64,000 bases of DNA, from positions 2,186,727 through 2,250,726 of the forward strand of contig OY987245.1 in assembly GCA_963920765.1 (NCBI GenBank), in the 5' to 3' direction. The stretch is from Ulota crispa (Eukaryota > Streptophyta > Bryopsida > Orthotrichales > Orthotrichaceae). Numbering within the stretch: the stretch's first letter is position 1; every line of letters begins with the position of its first letter. The notes beneath the pieces were generated by a model. That model saw only the letters and a program-made list of their open reading frames with translations, was not told the DNA's origin and made no database searches. Made by a program: the position numbers and the translations under genes. Of the stretch, positions 48,421 through 59,150 are shown piece by piece.

Positions 48421-48972
48421 GAACAATCATAGAACTGGAGATTGTGTGTCAAGCCAAGAGAGGATTGATCATGGAACTTGAGGTTATGTGTCAAAATAAG
48501 AGAGGATTGATTGTAGAATTGGAAATTGTGTATCAAGGCAAGAGATGATTGATCATGGAATTGGAGATTATGCGTCAAGGCAAGAGATGATTGATCATGG
48601 AATTGGAGGTTATGTGTCAAAATAAGAGAGGATTGATTGTAGAATTGGAAATTGTGTATCAAGGCAAGAGATGATTGATCATGGAATTGGAGATTATGCG
48701 TCAAGCCAAGAGAGGATTGATCATGGAACTTGAGGTTATGTGTCAAAATAAGAGAGGATTGATTGTAGAATTGGAAATTGTGTATCAAGGCAAGAGATGA
48801 TTGATCATGGAATTGGAGATTGTGCATCAAGGCAAGAGAGGACTGGTCATGGAACTAGAGATTGTGTGTCAAGATAAGAGAGGATTGATTGTAGAATTGG
48901 AAATTGTGCGTCAAGGCAAGAGATGACTGATCATGGAATTGGATATTATGTGTTAAGGCAAGAGAGATTGAT
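48421..48972 (-). repeat. 42-bp minisatellite with 126-bp higher-order unit
   Basis: About thirteen tandem 42-bp units such as AAGGCAAGAGATGATTGATC plus TGGAATTGGAG. Two unit types alternate so that a three-unit (126 bp) block recurs: AAAATAAGAGAGGATTGATT appears at about 126-bp spacing. As 42 is a multiple of 3, a - strand frame from 48830 to 48321 reads twelve or so 14-residue repeats (HNLQFHDQSSLALI, HNFQFYNQSSLILT) before a unique tail. No homologue or promoter is known to me. Confidence 0.9.
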
Positions 48973-50483
48973 TGTCACAATAAACTAGTATTGAAAGCAA
49001 CTGGACAAAATCAAATTTGACCAAGAAATGTCTTATCCATATTATTTACTTTGAGTTAGTATTTGTGGTATTATTTTCTCATTGTATAGAAGATAGTGCA
49101 AATAGTAATATTCATTGCTACAAGACAAGACCGTCTGCAATATGGACATAACACTTTTAGGTTGAATGACATATATTTAGGTCACCAAGTCACATCAATC
49201 CAAGATTTAAAAAATATTTTTTGAATATTAGGTAGTCTGTTTATAAGGTGAGGCTTAAGAGTCAATGGGGTTCAAGTATTGTAATATAAATTTATGGTAG
49301 GACCATTGTTTAGGCTCAATTGGTTATAAATGGGGCTAAATGATTTAGTGAGCAGAAAATATTTGGTTAAGTGCAAGTGACAAGAATTTTATCAAATATC
49401 AATTGCACTAATAAAAGGTTTAGATTGATTTTTGTTTTTGTTTTGCAAGAAGTAAAGGACACTATATCTTTTGTATATTCAAAACTAGTTTCAATAAAGT
49501 TTCACTTCACATTTATTAAATAATATTTCTATAAAATAACATGTAGGGCACATATGTATGAAAATTTGAGCTCTAGATTTCACTAGGTCCCTTTTAATAA
49601 TTGGAGGATTTTCTTGTACTCTTTAAAACAATATATCTTGAAATTAAGTGATTAAATAGCTCTCAAGAGTCCGTAGGAGGCTAGGATTAAAACAAAGGGG
49701 CACTTGTGATCATATATGTAAATACTAGTGTGCACAAATAAATTATAGATTAAGAGACTAGAGTATCATTTGATTCACAAAAAGCCATGTGGAATTTATG
49801 TAAAATACTTGTAATATATGTACTTTGTGATAAATGTAGTTGTTTGGTCAATGTTAGTTGAATTTGTTGTGCCCAACCACCCCATTGTATAGCAAATGTT
49901 TCTAGTATTGTTCATAGATAATGGAGATGGAAGTTGACATTTGTGTGTTTTTGAATACTATAAGTCATTCCATGAAAATTTTCAATAATACTTTAGAAGT
50001 TTGTTTTTCATAGTAAACAACTTGAGCTCAAGATCATTGACTTTAATAATGCATATTTTTTTTTAGCAACCTCCAAACTCCTATTTCTAGAGTACTTATT
50101 GAAAATTCAAACTTTTCCATGCAATATTACAATGAATGTTTTCATTAAACTTGCAAATCTTCATTATGTATGGATGAAACTTTTCCATAATGTTTTTCAA
50201 AGATGAAACCACATGTCTTTTATAGTCATAAAAATTTCAATGCTTTTGGCAAAAATGAAAATTGTTGTTATTTTCTAAATAAATAGTTGAAAAATAGTCG
50301 TATCAAGTGATAACCATGTTTGAATAATAAAAAAACCTTACCACAAAATAAGGGTGTAAACCAAACTTTGACCTCAGTCTAAATTTTGGATTGTAGCATT
50401 AGGGTTAAATTTTCAAATTGCAATATCAAATTTTCCTAAGAAAGGATAAATTAGAAATGATGAATTTTGTATGCTAATTTCCC
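48973..50483. other. AT-rich intergenic DNA
   Basis: No gene or clear repeat recognised. Confidence 0.5.
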
Positions 50484-51209
50484 TTAACCCCTAAAGGATT
50501 GTTGTTCCTTTGGGGGAAAAATAGGATTTTGGGCATGTAGTTAACACTAAACTACTTTGTGTGATTTTTTGAAATTTTTGAGGAAGGTGGAGAATTCAAA
50601 TATATGCGTGGGCATCTAAATTTTTCTTCATTTTGACATCTTTTGAAGAAGTTATGTATGAATTTTTGGAAAATGGGAGAGGGTAGGGAGTCCAAAAATC
50701 TCTCTAGTTTTTATTTTTGTTTTAGATAAAAATTTGAAATTAGTTTTTTAGATTTACATGTATGTGGGAAGCTTTGAATCATTCTATTTTGATTGACGAG
50801 ATGAAAGTTGTGAGAAGTTTTGGTTCGTGGGTAGGCATGGTTTTGAGAGACTCCATACCTACCCACAAACTAAAATTTCTCATAACTTTCATCTCATTAA
50901 TCAAAATTGAATGATTCAAAGCTTCCCACATACATGTAGATCCAAAGAACCAATTTCAGATTTTTATTTAAAAAATGCAATTTTAGAAGAAGTTATTGGG
51001 CTGCCCGCCTTCCCCCATTTTCTAGAAATTTATGCATAACTTCTTCAACAAATGTGGGAGTGAAGAAAAAATTAGATGCTCACGTATACCTCTAAATTCC
51101 CCACCTTCCATAAAAGTTTCAGATTATCACACAAAGTTGTTTAATTGTAAGTACATGCCTAAAATCCCATTTGTCCCCCGAAGGGGATAGTTGAGTCTTT
51201 AGAGGTTAA
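50484..51209. mobile_element. Palindromic derivative of the CCCCTAAA family (718 bp)
   Basis: TTAA then CCCCTAAAGGATTG from 50488; right end GAGTCTTTAGAGG at 51205, then TTAA. Unlike the 930-bp copies, both halves are the same half-element in opposite directions: GGCATGTA, ATTTTTTGAAG-type blocks, GTGGGAAGCTTTGAATCATT and GAGATGAAAGTT occur in the left arm and again reversed in the right arm, meeting near 50850. Confidence 0.8.
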
Positions 51210-52212
51210 GGAATTATTTTCTGAAAATCAATGTGGGTTTTAGAACAAAACTTGAATGAATTAAAACATAATATACTACATAAATATGTCTTATTTTTCA
51301 TTGTAAATTATTCCAAGTTCAATAAAATCATAACCAATGGTACTTGAACAAAGTTGTACACAAAAATAGATGAAAATTTGCTCATTCATTACTCAATTAC
51401 GCAATTGTATATTTATCATCTATAAGGCACTTTTTACTTTAATGACATTAGAAGGTTGAAGGGTCAAAATACACATACCAATTTTTGATATGAAATTGGA
51501 CATTTTGGATGTAGCAAAAAAAACACTTCTTATTTAGTATCTATCATGTCTAGTATAACGTATCAAGCGTTTGATTGTTGCTGGAAATTTGAAATTCTCT
51601 ATTAGAGAGGAGGGAGGAAGAGGATAAGGTAAGCTTACAAAAAGGGAGGCTGAAAACTCACCAGAGAGGGGAAGAAGAGGAAAAGGGACGGAAATGATGG
51701 GTGATAATGGAAAACTCGAAAGGAATATCTTGGACAAAACAAATAGTAAAAAGAGAGAAAAAAAAAGTAAGTGATGTTGTGCAAAGTGCAAGCGAGGCAT
51801 ATTCGTTTGAATGTAGATATATTTCGGACTATGTCTAAACTTATTCAAAGCTCAAACATGTTCAACGCACTTACCAAGACTCAAACTACAGACAATGCTT
51901 TCAATGGCAATTAGAAAGATATCTACGTTATGGAGCTTCAAACCTTGTGGACAAAAAAAACAACTGTTTACTAGTTTTTTCAAGAGGGAATTAATTACAC
52001 TTTTCTCACACGAAAGAGCAATTTCTCATGAGAAAACTAAATTTTTGCACACACAACAAGGGGCAGAAACAAACAAGCATGGGCTCATTTCCTCAAGAAA
52101 ACAAGGAGTAGAACAAAAACAAACCTGCCTGTAGACCACCACAAGAAATCTAGATTTCCTTGTGCAAAAAAGACCTTGTGAAAGGAAAATCAAGTTTGTA
52201 TTAGGTAATCAC
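51210..52212. other. Intergenic, no gene recognised
   Basis: Several short frames (51534-51848 -, 51895-52134 +) are low-complexity or lack motifs. Confidence 0.45.
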
Positions 52213-52303
52213 TTTCTTAGAACTAGTCACCAATGCACAACTGGTTCTGCTGAGCACCAGCTCAGCAAAACCGGTTGTGCATTGATGACCACTTCTAAGA
52301 AAA
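52213..52303. repeat. 91-bp hairpin
   Basis: TTTCTTAGAACTAGTCACC and ATGCACAACTGGTTCTGCTG pair with the reversed arm (CAGCAAAACCGGTTGTGCAT and GGTCATCAATGC-type reverse), with a 4-base loop near 52258. The stem is about 43 bp with few mismatches. It lies 7 bp from the next MITE. It could be a tiny MITE or an RNA foldback. Confidence 0.7.
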
Positions 52304-52310
52304 TGAATAC

Positions 52311-52550
52311 GACACCATATTCGTTAATCTGCTTTGGGATTCTCAAGGTTTTAGAAGATCTCCTAAAATCAAGTTCAACGTTTTTTTTGTACACGTGCCC
52401 TCACTTGAGAGGAAGGATTTGCAAGGGAAAAAAACTTAGTGGCTCAGATTGAGTCTGATACCTTGGAATATGGTTTAAGGTAACTTTTTGAGTTTAAGGT
52501 GGAGTACAAAATGATACCTCCATTTTTCCCAAATTAACGAATATGGTGTT
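52311..52550. mobile_element. MITE, AACACCATATT family, copy 4
   Basis: Left end GACACCATATTCGTTAA, right end TTAACGAATATGGTGTT. Shares TGCCCTCACTTGAGAGGAAG- and CTTAGTGGCTCAGA-type blocks with 3123-3370. Flanks are ATAC and TTAC. Confidence 0.65.
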
Positions 52551-52601
52551 TTACCACACACAACTGATTTCAATAATAAAAAGCCAATTGCTAAATGACA
52601 C

Positions 52602-52888
52602 CATTGGAAAAAATCTCGGCCCTCAATAAGGCCCTGAGTTCCCAAGCATGGGAACCTTGGGCTCATTACACCAAACTCTGCACATGTGCAATTTGACGTG
52701 GCACCATTGGTGCCACGTCATTTTATTAGTAAAATAAAATATAATGAATTTTTTTTAAAATTTCTTTCTAAGACTTTTTTTTTTTAATTAATATTTTCAA
52801 GCGACCAACAAGGCTGGTTTGGAGTTAGTTCCCACATTGGGAACAAAATTTATTAAGGCCTTATTGAGGGCTCCCATTTTTTCTAATG
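52602..52888. mobile_element. Inverted-repeat element, CATTAGAAAA family, copy 2 (287 bp)
   Basis: The left end CATTGGAAAAAATCTCGGCC continues CTCAATAAGG; the right end is its near reverse complement, ending TTCTAATG. Related to 478-699. Its middle holds a perfect 25-bp palindrome, GACGTGGCACC-ATT-GGTGCCACGTC (52695-52719), which includes two GACGTGGC boxes resembling G-box/ABRE cores. Confidence 0.65.
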
Positions 52889-53164
52889 ATTAGCAAGCAA
52901 GACATTGCTTATAGATGAGATTCATCTTTGAAAATGTCCCATCATTGCCTAGTTGACAACTCATTCAAATTGTTCATGATCGTTTATTATAAACTAGTTA
53001 TCTATTGTGGACTGCGTGAGCCAATCGCTAAGCAACACGTCAGTGGAACTCACTAATAAATCGATAATAAACTGGTCATGATATAGAAATGTACCGAGCT
53101 TTGAGACTCCTATCAAATGGTTTTGGATTGTATAAGGTAGTACACTCATAAATTGTTTGCACAT

Positions 53165-53290
53165 TTTCACTATTAGAAAATGAGCATTTTATGATTTTGA
53201 TTTATGATTGTTGTGAGTCATTCATAATTCTAAATGACTCACAATAGTCATAAATTAGAGTCATAAAATGCCCATTTTTTAATAGTGTTT
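53165..53290. mobile_element. CACTA-like MITE with TTT duplication (120 bp)
   Basis: The element (53168-53287) runs from CACTATTAGAAAATGAGCAT to ATGCCCATTTTTTAATAGTG and is inverted-repeat throughout, with TTT outside both ends. It shares its terminus with the larger element at 146-423. Confidence 0.85.
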
Positions 53291-54236
53291 GAACCATCTA
53301 GTAACTTGTTGTGAAATGGTGCACTAGTGGTTCTTACATTGGCCTCTTACAACTCATTGAATGCATGGAAGAAAAGGTGTTTTTAATAACAAGAGCCAAA
53401 CATTCTCCTTGCTTTCCCAAATCTCTTCACAACTTACAAGTGAAAAGTTCTTGGAAGGTTTAAAATTATTAATAGGTACCTATGACACATGCACTTTGAG
53501 AATTCATATATAACTCAAAAATACTTCAAAAAATTTGAAACAACTTGTGTTGCATTCAGCATCTATTTCTCTTTGTCTGAAAAATGAACTAAAAATCCTC
53601 CCATCCACGGAAAACCATGAAAGCGGTTTTCGAGCTTACTACCTTAGGAGGTGAGGGTGCGAGAAGGCTGCAGAACGATGGGTTCACGTTTTTCCACGTA
53701 TACTTTCTTTTCTCTGGCAAGAATTTTGTTCCGAATTCCAAGTGCAGGCAGGAGATGCCGTTGATGTCATGAAGCTCGAAAGAAGCAAGCTACGTTCTCC
53801 TCACCAATTGGCTTCCAACGACGCAATACAGGCCTTTCGTGCACACTAAAGTTCGAAGTGCTGACAGGGGGACGCCGCTAAGCTTAGTTCGGAAGAAGCG
53901 ATCGAGGTGCTTCTCATCAATGGGCTTCCAACGATGCAAGGCAAGCTTTGCGGATCGAGTCCATGCCAACCACAACGAGCTTCAAGACCCACAGAGATCG
54001 GCGAAGTGCACTTTCACAAAACGATGGTGCAAAAAAAGCTCGTATTCAATATGTGCATCATCGCACGAGAATTATGAGTCAGTTCTACTCATCCAAGTGC
54101 TCTCTTGCTACACTTTAATCCATCCTAAAACCGCACTCGCGAATTCCTCTCATATATATATATACACCGCGTGCAGCGTCCGATCAACATCTGCAACAGC
54201 AATCCTTTAACTAAAGACTTACAATCTAAGCCTAGT
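53291..54236. other. 3' flank of the GT92 gene, with a two-copy repeat
   Basis: 53800-53950 contains TTGGCTTCCAACGACGCAA and, about 120 bp later, GGGCTTCCAACGATGCAA, a degenerate two-copy repeat. A short (TA)n at 54150-54165 probably lies in the 3' UTR. Open frames here have no known domain. Confidence 0.45.
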
Positions 54237-56232
54237 TTACAAGATAAATGGGAGAGTTCCAATGGTTTGGCGCTCGTAAGCTTTGATGAGATCCGCTGTC
54301 TTTGCCAACGTCTCGTCAATGCGGTGGTGATGTCTGCGATGGAACTGCGGTTCCGTTTTGTTCTCCGTCGAGATGAACGTGCTGCAGAGCTCGTGCCGCC
54401 TGTTGATCGTATCGTGGTAGTGGTAGTACCTGATTTTATCCCCCTTGGGATACACGTTCTTCCCCTTCTTCATGTTCATGGACATGTGTATCCCTGTCGC
54501 AGCGGCGTGGCGGGCTTGCACCACAAACTTGCGGTCGTAGCGCACGTTTCTCTTCGTCACTCTTCGGTACACCAGCTTCTCAAATGTCCATTTTCTGCAG
54601 CATCGAATCATTCTTGTCAGACCACTAAGGAAGAAGAAGTTGCAAAACCATTTAGTAGGGACATGGTCCCGTGATCGAGGTGACCAACAGCAACTCGTCA
54701 CACTTCCTATGCATTCGGTTGACTTTTACTTTTGGCAAGCTCAGGGTGAAAAGGCATGGCATGCTAAATTTGTCAAGGGCAGCTCAGCTTTGAATGGAAA
54801 ATGCGGCTGTGTTCTCATATCCATTCCATAGTGAAGCTTATCCACCATTTGCAACTATGAATGATGGCATAAGAATTCTCAAGAGAGTTCAGCTCTTGCA
54901 CCCAAAGAGATCGCTCTATTAACCCATTATCGACCAGGCCACCAGAATGTGGTCGATTTCTCGTGTATTCACTGAACCCGCCTGGTCGTTAATGGGTTAA
55001 GAGATCTCCCAGTCACGGAGCATTTTGAACCATAGCCGAGAATGGCAAAGCACTTGATCCTACCTTGCATGGCTGTCGACGGTGGTGTTGTCGGCCACGC
55101 AGAGCTCGTTGGAGATGGCGACCTGCTCGAACGTGATTTGAGTGACTTTGGGATCCTCATTAAGGACCTTCGCCAGAGTCGTGGTCGGCGGCACATGAAC
55201 ATACTCATCGACGTCGAAGAAAAACGTCCATTTCGCCAGAAATCGCGACCGAAACAGGCAATCGTTCACGACCAAGAACTGATTGTGGTAATACCCGTCG
55301 TAAAGCTCCTGCTGCCGGATGTTCTGTACCGTCACTCGCCCCGTCTTGATCCAGGGATCCAGTACTTTCCAAACGTCAGGGTGAAAACCTCCCGCATCAT
55401 GTAACATGAAGTGCGACCTGTCGCCCAAGAAATACATGTGATACGCCAGCCACTCGCGCATCCGCTGCGGGCTCACGTCGCCGTAAATCGAGGATCCACA
55501 GTATACGTAGTCGTAAGGGTACGGTGGGTTGAACATCGTCGCATTGTACTCCCCCGGCTTCTCCGTGAGGACCGTCACTCTCTCCGGTTGCCTGTACCTG
55601 TCGCCATAGCTGACGCGCAACACGAGCTCCCCGCCTTCTCGTTCCGCGCCGACGTCCTCTTCAAACGTGCAGGTGATCACCACCACGGTATACAGCTTGC
55701 CGTAGTTCCAATCCGGCAAGATCTTGCTCGAGTTTCCCCGGATTTTCCGAGCTCCAATCCACTCACAAGCGTAGGGCGGCTCATAGAACTCCTCGAACGG
55801 CTTTGCTACGAGCCCTACAATTGAAAACTCTCGTGGACTGCCGCGGTAGGCGCCCATTTCGATGTACAGGTGGGTTGCTAAGCCGTGAGGCTTAAACACT
55901 CGGAGCTCCCCTTTGGTGGTGTCCATGGTGGAGGTGTTGATCTTCTCATGGAGCAAATCTGTCGAGAACGGGTTGAAATTCTCGAGGTCGCATGGCCATG
56001 ACCACTTGCTCGTGTCCAAAGTGCAAAACTGAGCGACCATGAAGAAGAGACCGCAGGCGACAACCAAGCCATAAATGACGTTCAACCGGATTTCGGAGCA
56101 GGCGGACATCTGAAACTTGATGGCAGCGTGGCATCCCATCTCCTTCCTCCACTTGTTCGGATACTCCTCCACTCTCTCCGCTCCCTTCTCCACCTTGATC
56201 ACCGCGTCCGGCTTCACCTTCCCCACCACCAT
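54237..56232 (-). CDS. GT92 family (DUF23) glycosyltransferase, beta-1,4-galactan synthase-like
   Basis: A type II Golgi membrane enzyme of 508 residues (Arabidopsis GALS proteins are close to 500). In GALS enzymes this family adds beta-1,4-linked galactose from UDP-galactose to pectic rhamnogalacturonan I side chains. Exons: 56232-55064 and 54594-54237, joining in phase 2 (HA-R-KWTFEK). In order: cytosolic tail; membrane anchor LNVIYGLVVACGLFFMVAQF (51-70); a lumenal domain with HDAGG (278-282), DGYYHNQF (314-321), VVNDCL and the metal-binding DxD as FFFDVDE (337-343). Exon 2 has YDRKFVVQ, ATGIHMS, KIRYYHYH and a C-terminal helix. All motifs known to me are present, so it should be functional. 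Galactan specificity is inferred from similarity. The single intron holds a TTAA-flanked palindrome. Confidence 0.92.
54919..55000. mobile_element. 74-bp TTAA-flanked palindromic mini-element in the GT92 intron
   Basis: TTAA, then CCCATTATCGACCAGGC from 54923. The right arm GCCTGGTCGTTAATGGG ends at 54996, followed by TTAA. The arms are 17-18 bp with one or two mismatches and a spacer of about 40 bp. The ends are CCC/GGG like the larger TTAA family, but the rest of the terminus differs, so it may be an unrelated foldback. Confidence 0.6.
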
Positions 56233-57305
56233 GTCTCGCCTCCTACTGTGATTCCACTACTCCCTCGTTGCAAAATTCAATGCTCTCTTGTTGCAGATCC
56301 CGGGTTACAACAGTACCATAATCATCTTGGCTGCTTCAGCATTCATCAACTTCACCACAATAGTTCAAAAGTAAACAGCCAACTCCCGGGTTTTGGAACT
56401 TTTTTCACTCACTGAAGAGCCTTTCTCCTCAATTATCTCATTGCCTCCATCTCTGTTCAAACCCTGCTTCAGGAAAATCAATCACAAATCAATTACAGAA
56501 GAGGATCGCAGCTCAAAAGAGAGCTGAAACCACACCGAGCTGGCTTGACCCTGACGGCTCCGGGAGCTACAAGCAGAGTTCAAGCAAAATCGCTCTATCC
56601 ATCAGGTAATTTGAGCTTCATGGCTAGACTACTAGAGGATGTCAAAGTTAGAAACTTGAGCTCCGAGAATGAAGTGAACTTGGGCGACACGAGTTGACAG
56701 CTCTATATGCGGCCAAGTACAATAACATGAGATTCGGAGCTCTGAATTGCGCAGGACTGGATTCAATGAAGAAACAGCAGAGTAGCGTCGCTGAAATCGT
56801 GAATTGTGACACCCTTACTAAAAACTGAACACAACAAGTCCTCACAAAGGTGTGATTGATAAGATACTCGTACACCAGCTACACCAGCTAGCTGGTGAAC
56901 TAATTAGGCGAGATTTCTCGAAATCTTGAACACCACTAGACCTTCGGACTTTTAAGTCGATCGGTACACTACAATCTTCTTCTCCGACATCCCTCTATAT
57001 CTCTCTCGCTCTCTCGTGGAGGAAACAACCGACATGTGAAGTGATGTTGCCTTTTAGAAGAGGGACTCCGAACTTTCACTTAAAGTGGCAAGACACATGA
57101 TGCCGCCCTCACTTGTAAGCTGCTCACAGGAGCATGACAATGTTCAGCCTGTCTTCGGGAGACACAGCTATTTCCACGTGTCTGGGATTTGTAGAGTGCC
57201 ACTGGGTCACGAAGGTCCACCAACAGGCGGTGTGCAATCTCTCAGTGCCTGCCAAGTGTTTTGTTTGCGAATGTTCATCTGGAGTCCCGGCGGAAGTAAG
57301 CTTCC
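56233..57305. promoter_or_regulatory. 5' flank of the GT92 gene
   Basis: Upstream region and probable 5' UTR of the - strand GT92 gene. No TATA box I would commit to. A short CT-rich run (TCTCTCTCGCTCTCTCG, 57000-57016) is present. No other gene recognised. Confidence 0.4.
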
Positions 57306-57899
57306 TCAGAGCACCATCAATCCAGCACTGGCATCATCAATCCAGCACTGGCACCACCATTTTAGCACTGGCATCACCAATTTAGCACTGGCATCATCAA
57401 TCCAGCACTTGGAAAGACTCACCAAAAATATTACTATGTTCTGATTTGGTGTATAACTAGAAATTGTGATTACTATCATTGGAATCCTGTACAAAAATTT
57501 TAAAATATTAAAATAGAGAAAATAATATATGGAATTGGAAATTGGACATTCAAAGTAAAGTTCATTGAAAGCAAGTTAAAGACAAAAGGGTTGACAAATC
57601 AAGTTTCATAGGGGAATCTATGATAATGGCACACAAAATTTGCAAAATTTGGTGTGTCATTCATTATCTTGAACTTTTTTTCGTAGGCATAGTTTGTTGT
57701 GTTGTTTGGATTTTAACTTGCTTTCAATGGGCATTATTTTGTCTGTCCAATTTCTATTTCCATATATTATATTGTTTTATTTACAAGGTTTTTGTATAAG
57801 CTTCCAATGATAGTAATCACACTTTCTTATTATACACCAATCAAAAAATAGTAATATTTTGAGTGAGTTGTTTTGAGTACTAGATTGATAATGCTCTCA
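57306..57899. mobile_element. Harbinger-like foldback MITE, copy 2 (588 bp), TCA duplication
   Basis: The element (57309-57896) begins GAGCACCATCAATCCAGCAC and ends GATTGATAATGCTC, with TCA on both sides. The inside parallels the copy at 15436 (ACTATCATTGGAA, ATATGGAATTGGAAATTGGA, GGCATAGTTTGTTGTGTTGT) but the arms are more diverged. Near its left end a 20-bp unit (CATCATCAATCCAGCACTGG) occurs about five times in tandem (57312-57412), absent from the right end. Confidence 0.82.
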
Positions 57900-59150
57900 A
57901 AGCGTCTTGTGCAGCACGCTACCTAAGCCCCGCACTCCCTAGCCGTAATAGCTTCCTTGTTTTCAATCCCCAATAACACTCAACATAGGTCATGGGGCCT
58001 TTAGATTGAGCCGCATTCCAATCAAATTTTGGCTTTCAACAAGTCCCCTTCAAGGTCCTTGGCAAGCACTATTCACGCACAACCCCACTCCATAGCCAGG
58101 TGTACCCAAGCGATTTGTTGTAACACAAGTGCAAGCCTTGCAAGAGAACTTCAAGCCTTGCCTTGAAGGTTCGGGCCATTCTCATTGTGAAATCTCATTT
58201 ATCTAGTTGTTGCAAAGTGTGCTGGAGGAGATGCCCTCAGTCATTCATTCCAGAACCCACACCATTGTTGATACCCTTGCCTCCACCAGAGGCTTTCATT
58301 GTTGAGACTTGAGAAGTAGCGTTTGGAATGGAGGGAAGCTATTTTGCGAGCGTAGAGCAATGAGCCATGAGCTGTGAGCATAGATTTGTGAGCATAATCT
58401 TTTTTTGGCATAAAATGGAAATGAAAACTAAGAAAAAAAAAGTATTGATTTAATGTGGACCTTTTTAGATTTGGCGGTTTTAGGATAAATTTTTTTATGA
58501 TTGAGAATGCCAAAATCCTATAACCATTTTTTTATGCTTGTACATGGATGCAAAAAATCGTATAACCATGAAAATAAGACTAGTACTTGGTGAAAGATGC
58601 ATGAATGTTGCTAGCAGGACAATAATGATTTGTAGACAAGAAAGTTACATGTAATATTACAAAATTGAAATATTAGAAGTGATTACGATATATGATCTTA
58701 AGAAAAACAAAGATAAGAAATACGTCAATGAATTACAAGCAATTTCTAAACATAATTGCTATGGGGTAGACAACAAGTAATGAAACACAAGTTCATTATT
58801 GCTTTTACGTATTTCAACAAGAATCAGAAATTTTTTAAAATATTTTTTATGGGCATTATTATATTATAAACATTTTATTCGATTAATGAGAACTTCAAAG
58901 AAAGAAGAAAAACAAGACAAATAAAATGAGAACTAGTGAAGGGAGTGTAAACCACAAAATTAGCTTTAATAAAGATAATAAGCAATGTAGGATTTAGGAT
59001 CTGCATTTGATTGGTTTGCTGGAACAAAAGAAGTAAGGGCAAATATGACTTGTAAAATAAATCAATTAAACTTAGAGTAGATATTAGTTCAAAGAAAATC
59101 GTAATCCTTAAAAGGGTGATAACTTCAAATAACTAACTCAATATATTGAG
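57900..59150. other. Intergenic, no gene recognised
   Basis: No gene seen. The DNA shifts from moderately GC-rich (to about 58270) to AT-rich. Confidence 0.45.

Noticed and set aside
48421-48972. CRISPR-like array
   Set aside because: The units are contiguous 42-bp tandem repeats without unique spacers, and the genome is a plant's.
54171-54674. 167-codon + strand frame
   Set aside because: Antisense to the second GT92 exon and its intron edge.
55042-55824. + strand frames opposite the GT92 gene
   Set aside because: Antisense shadows of the strong - strand coding sequence; no domain.
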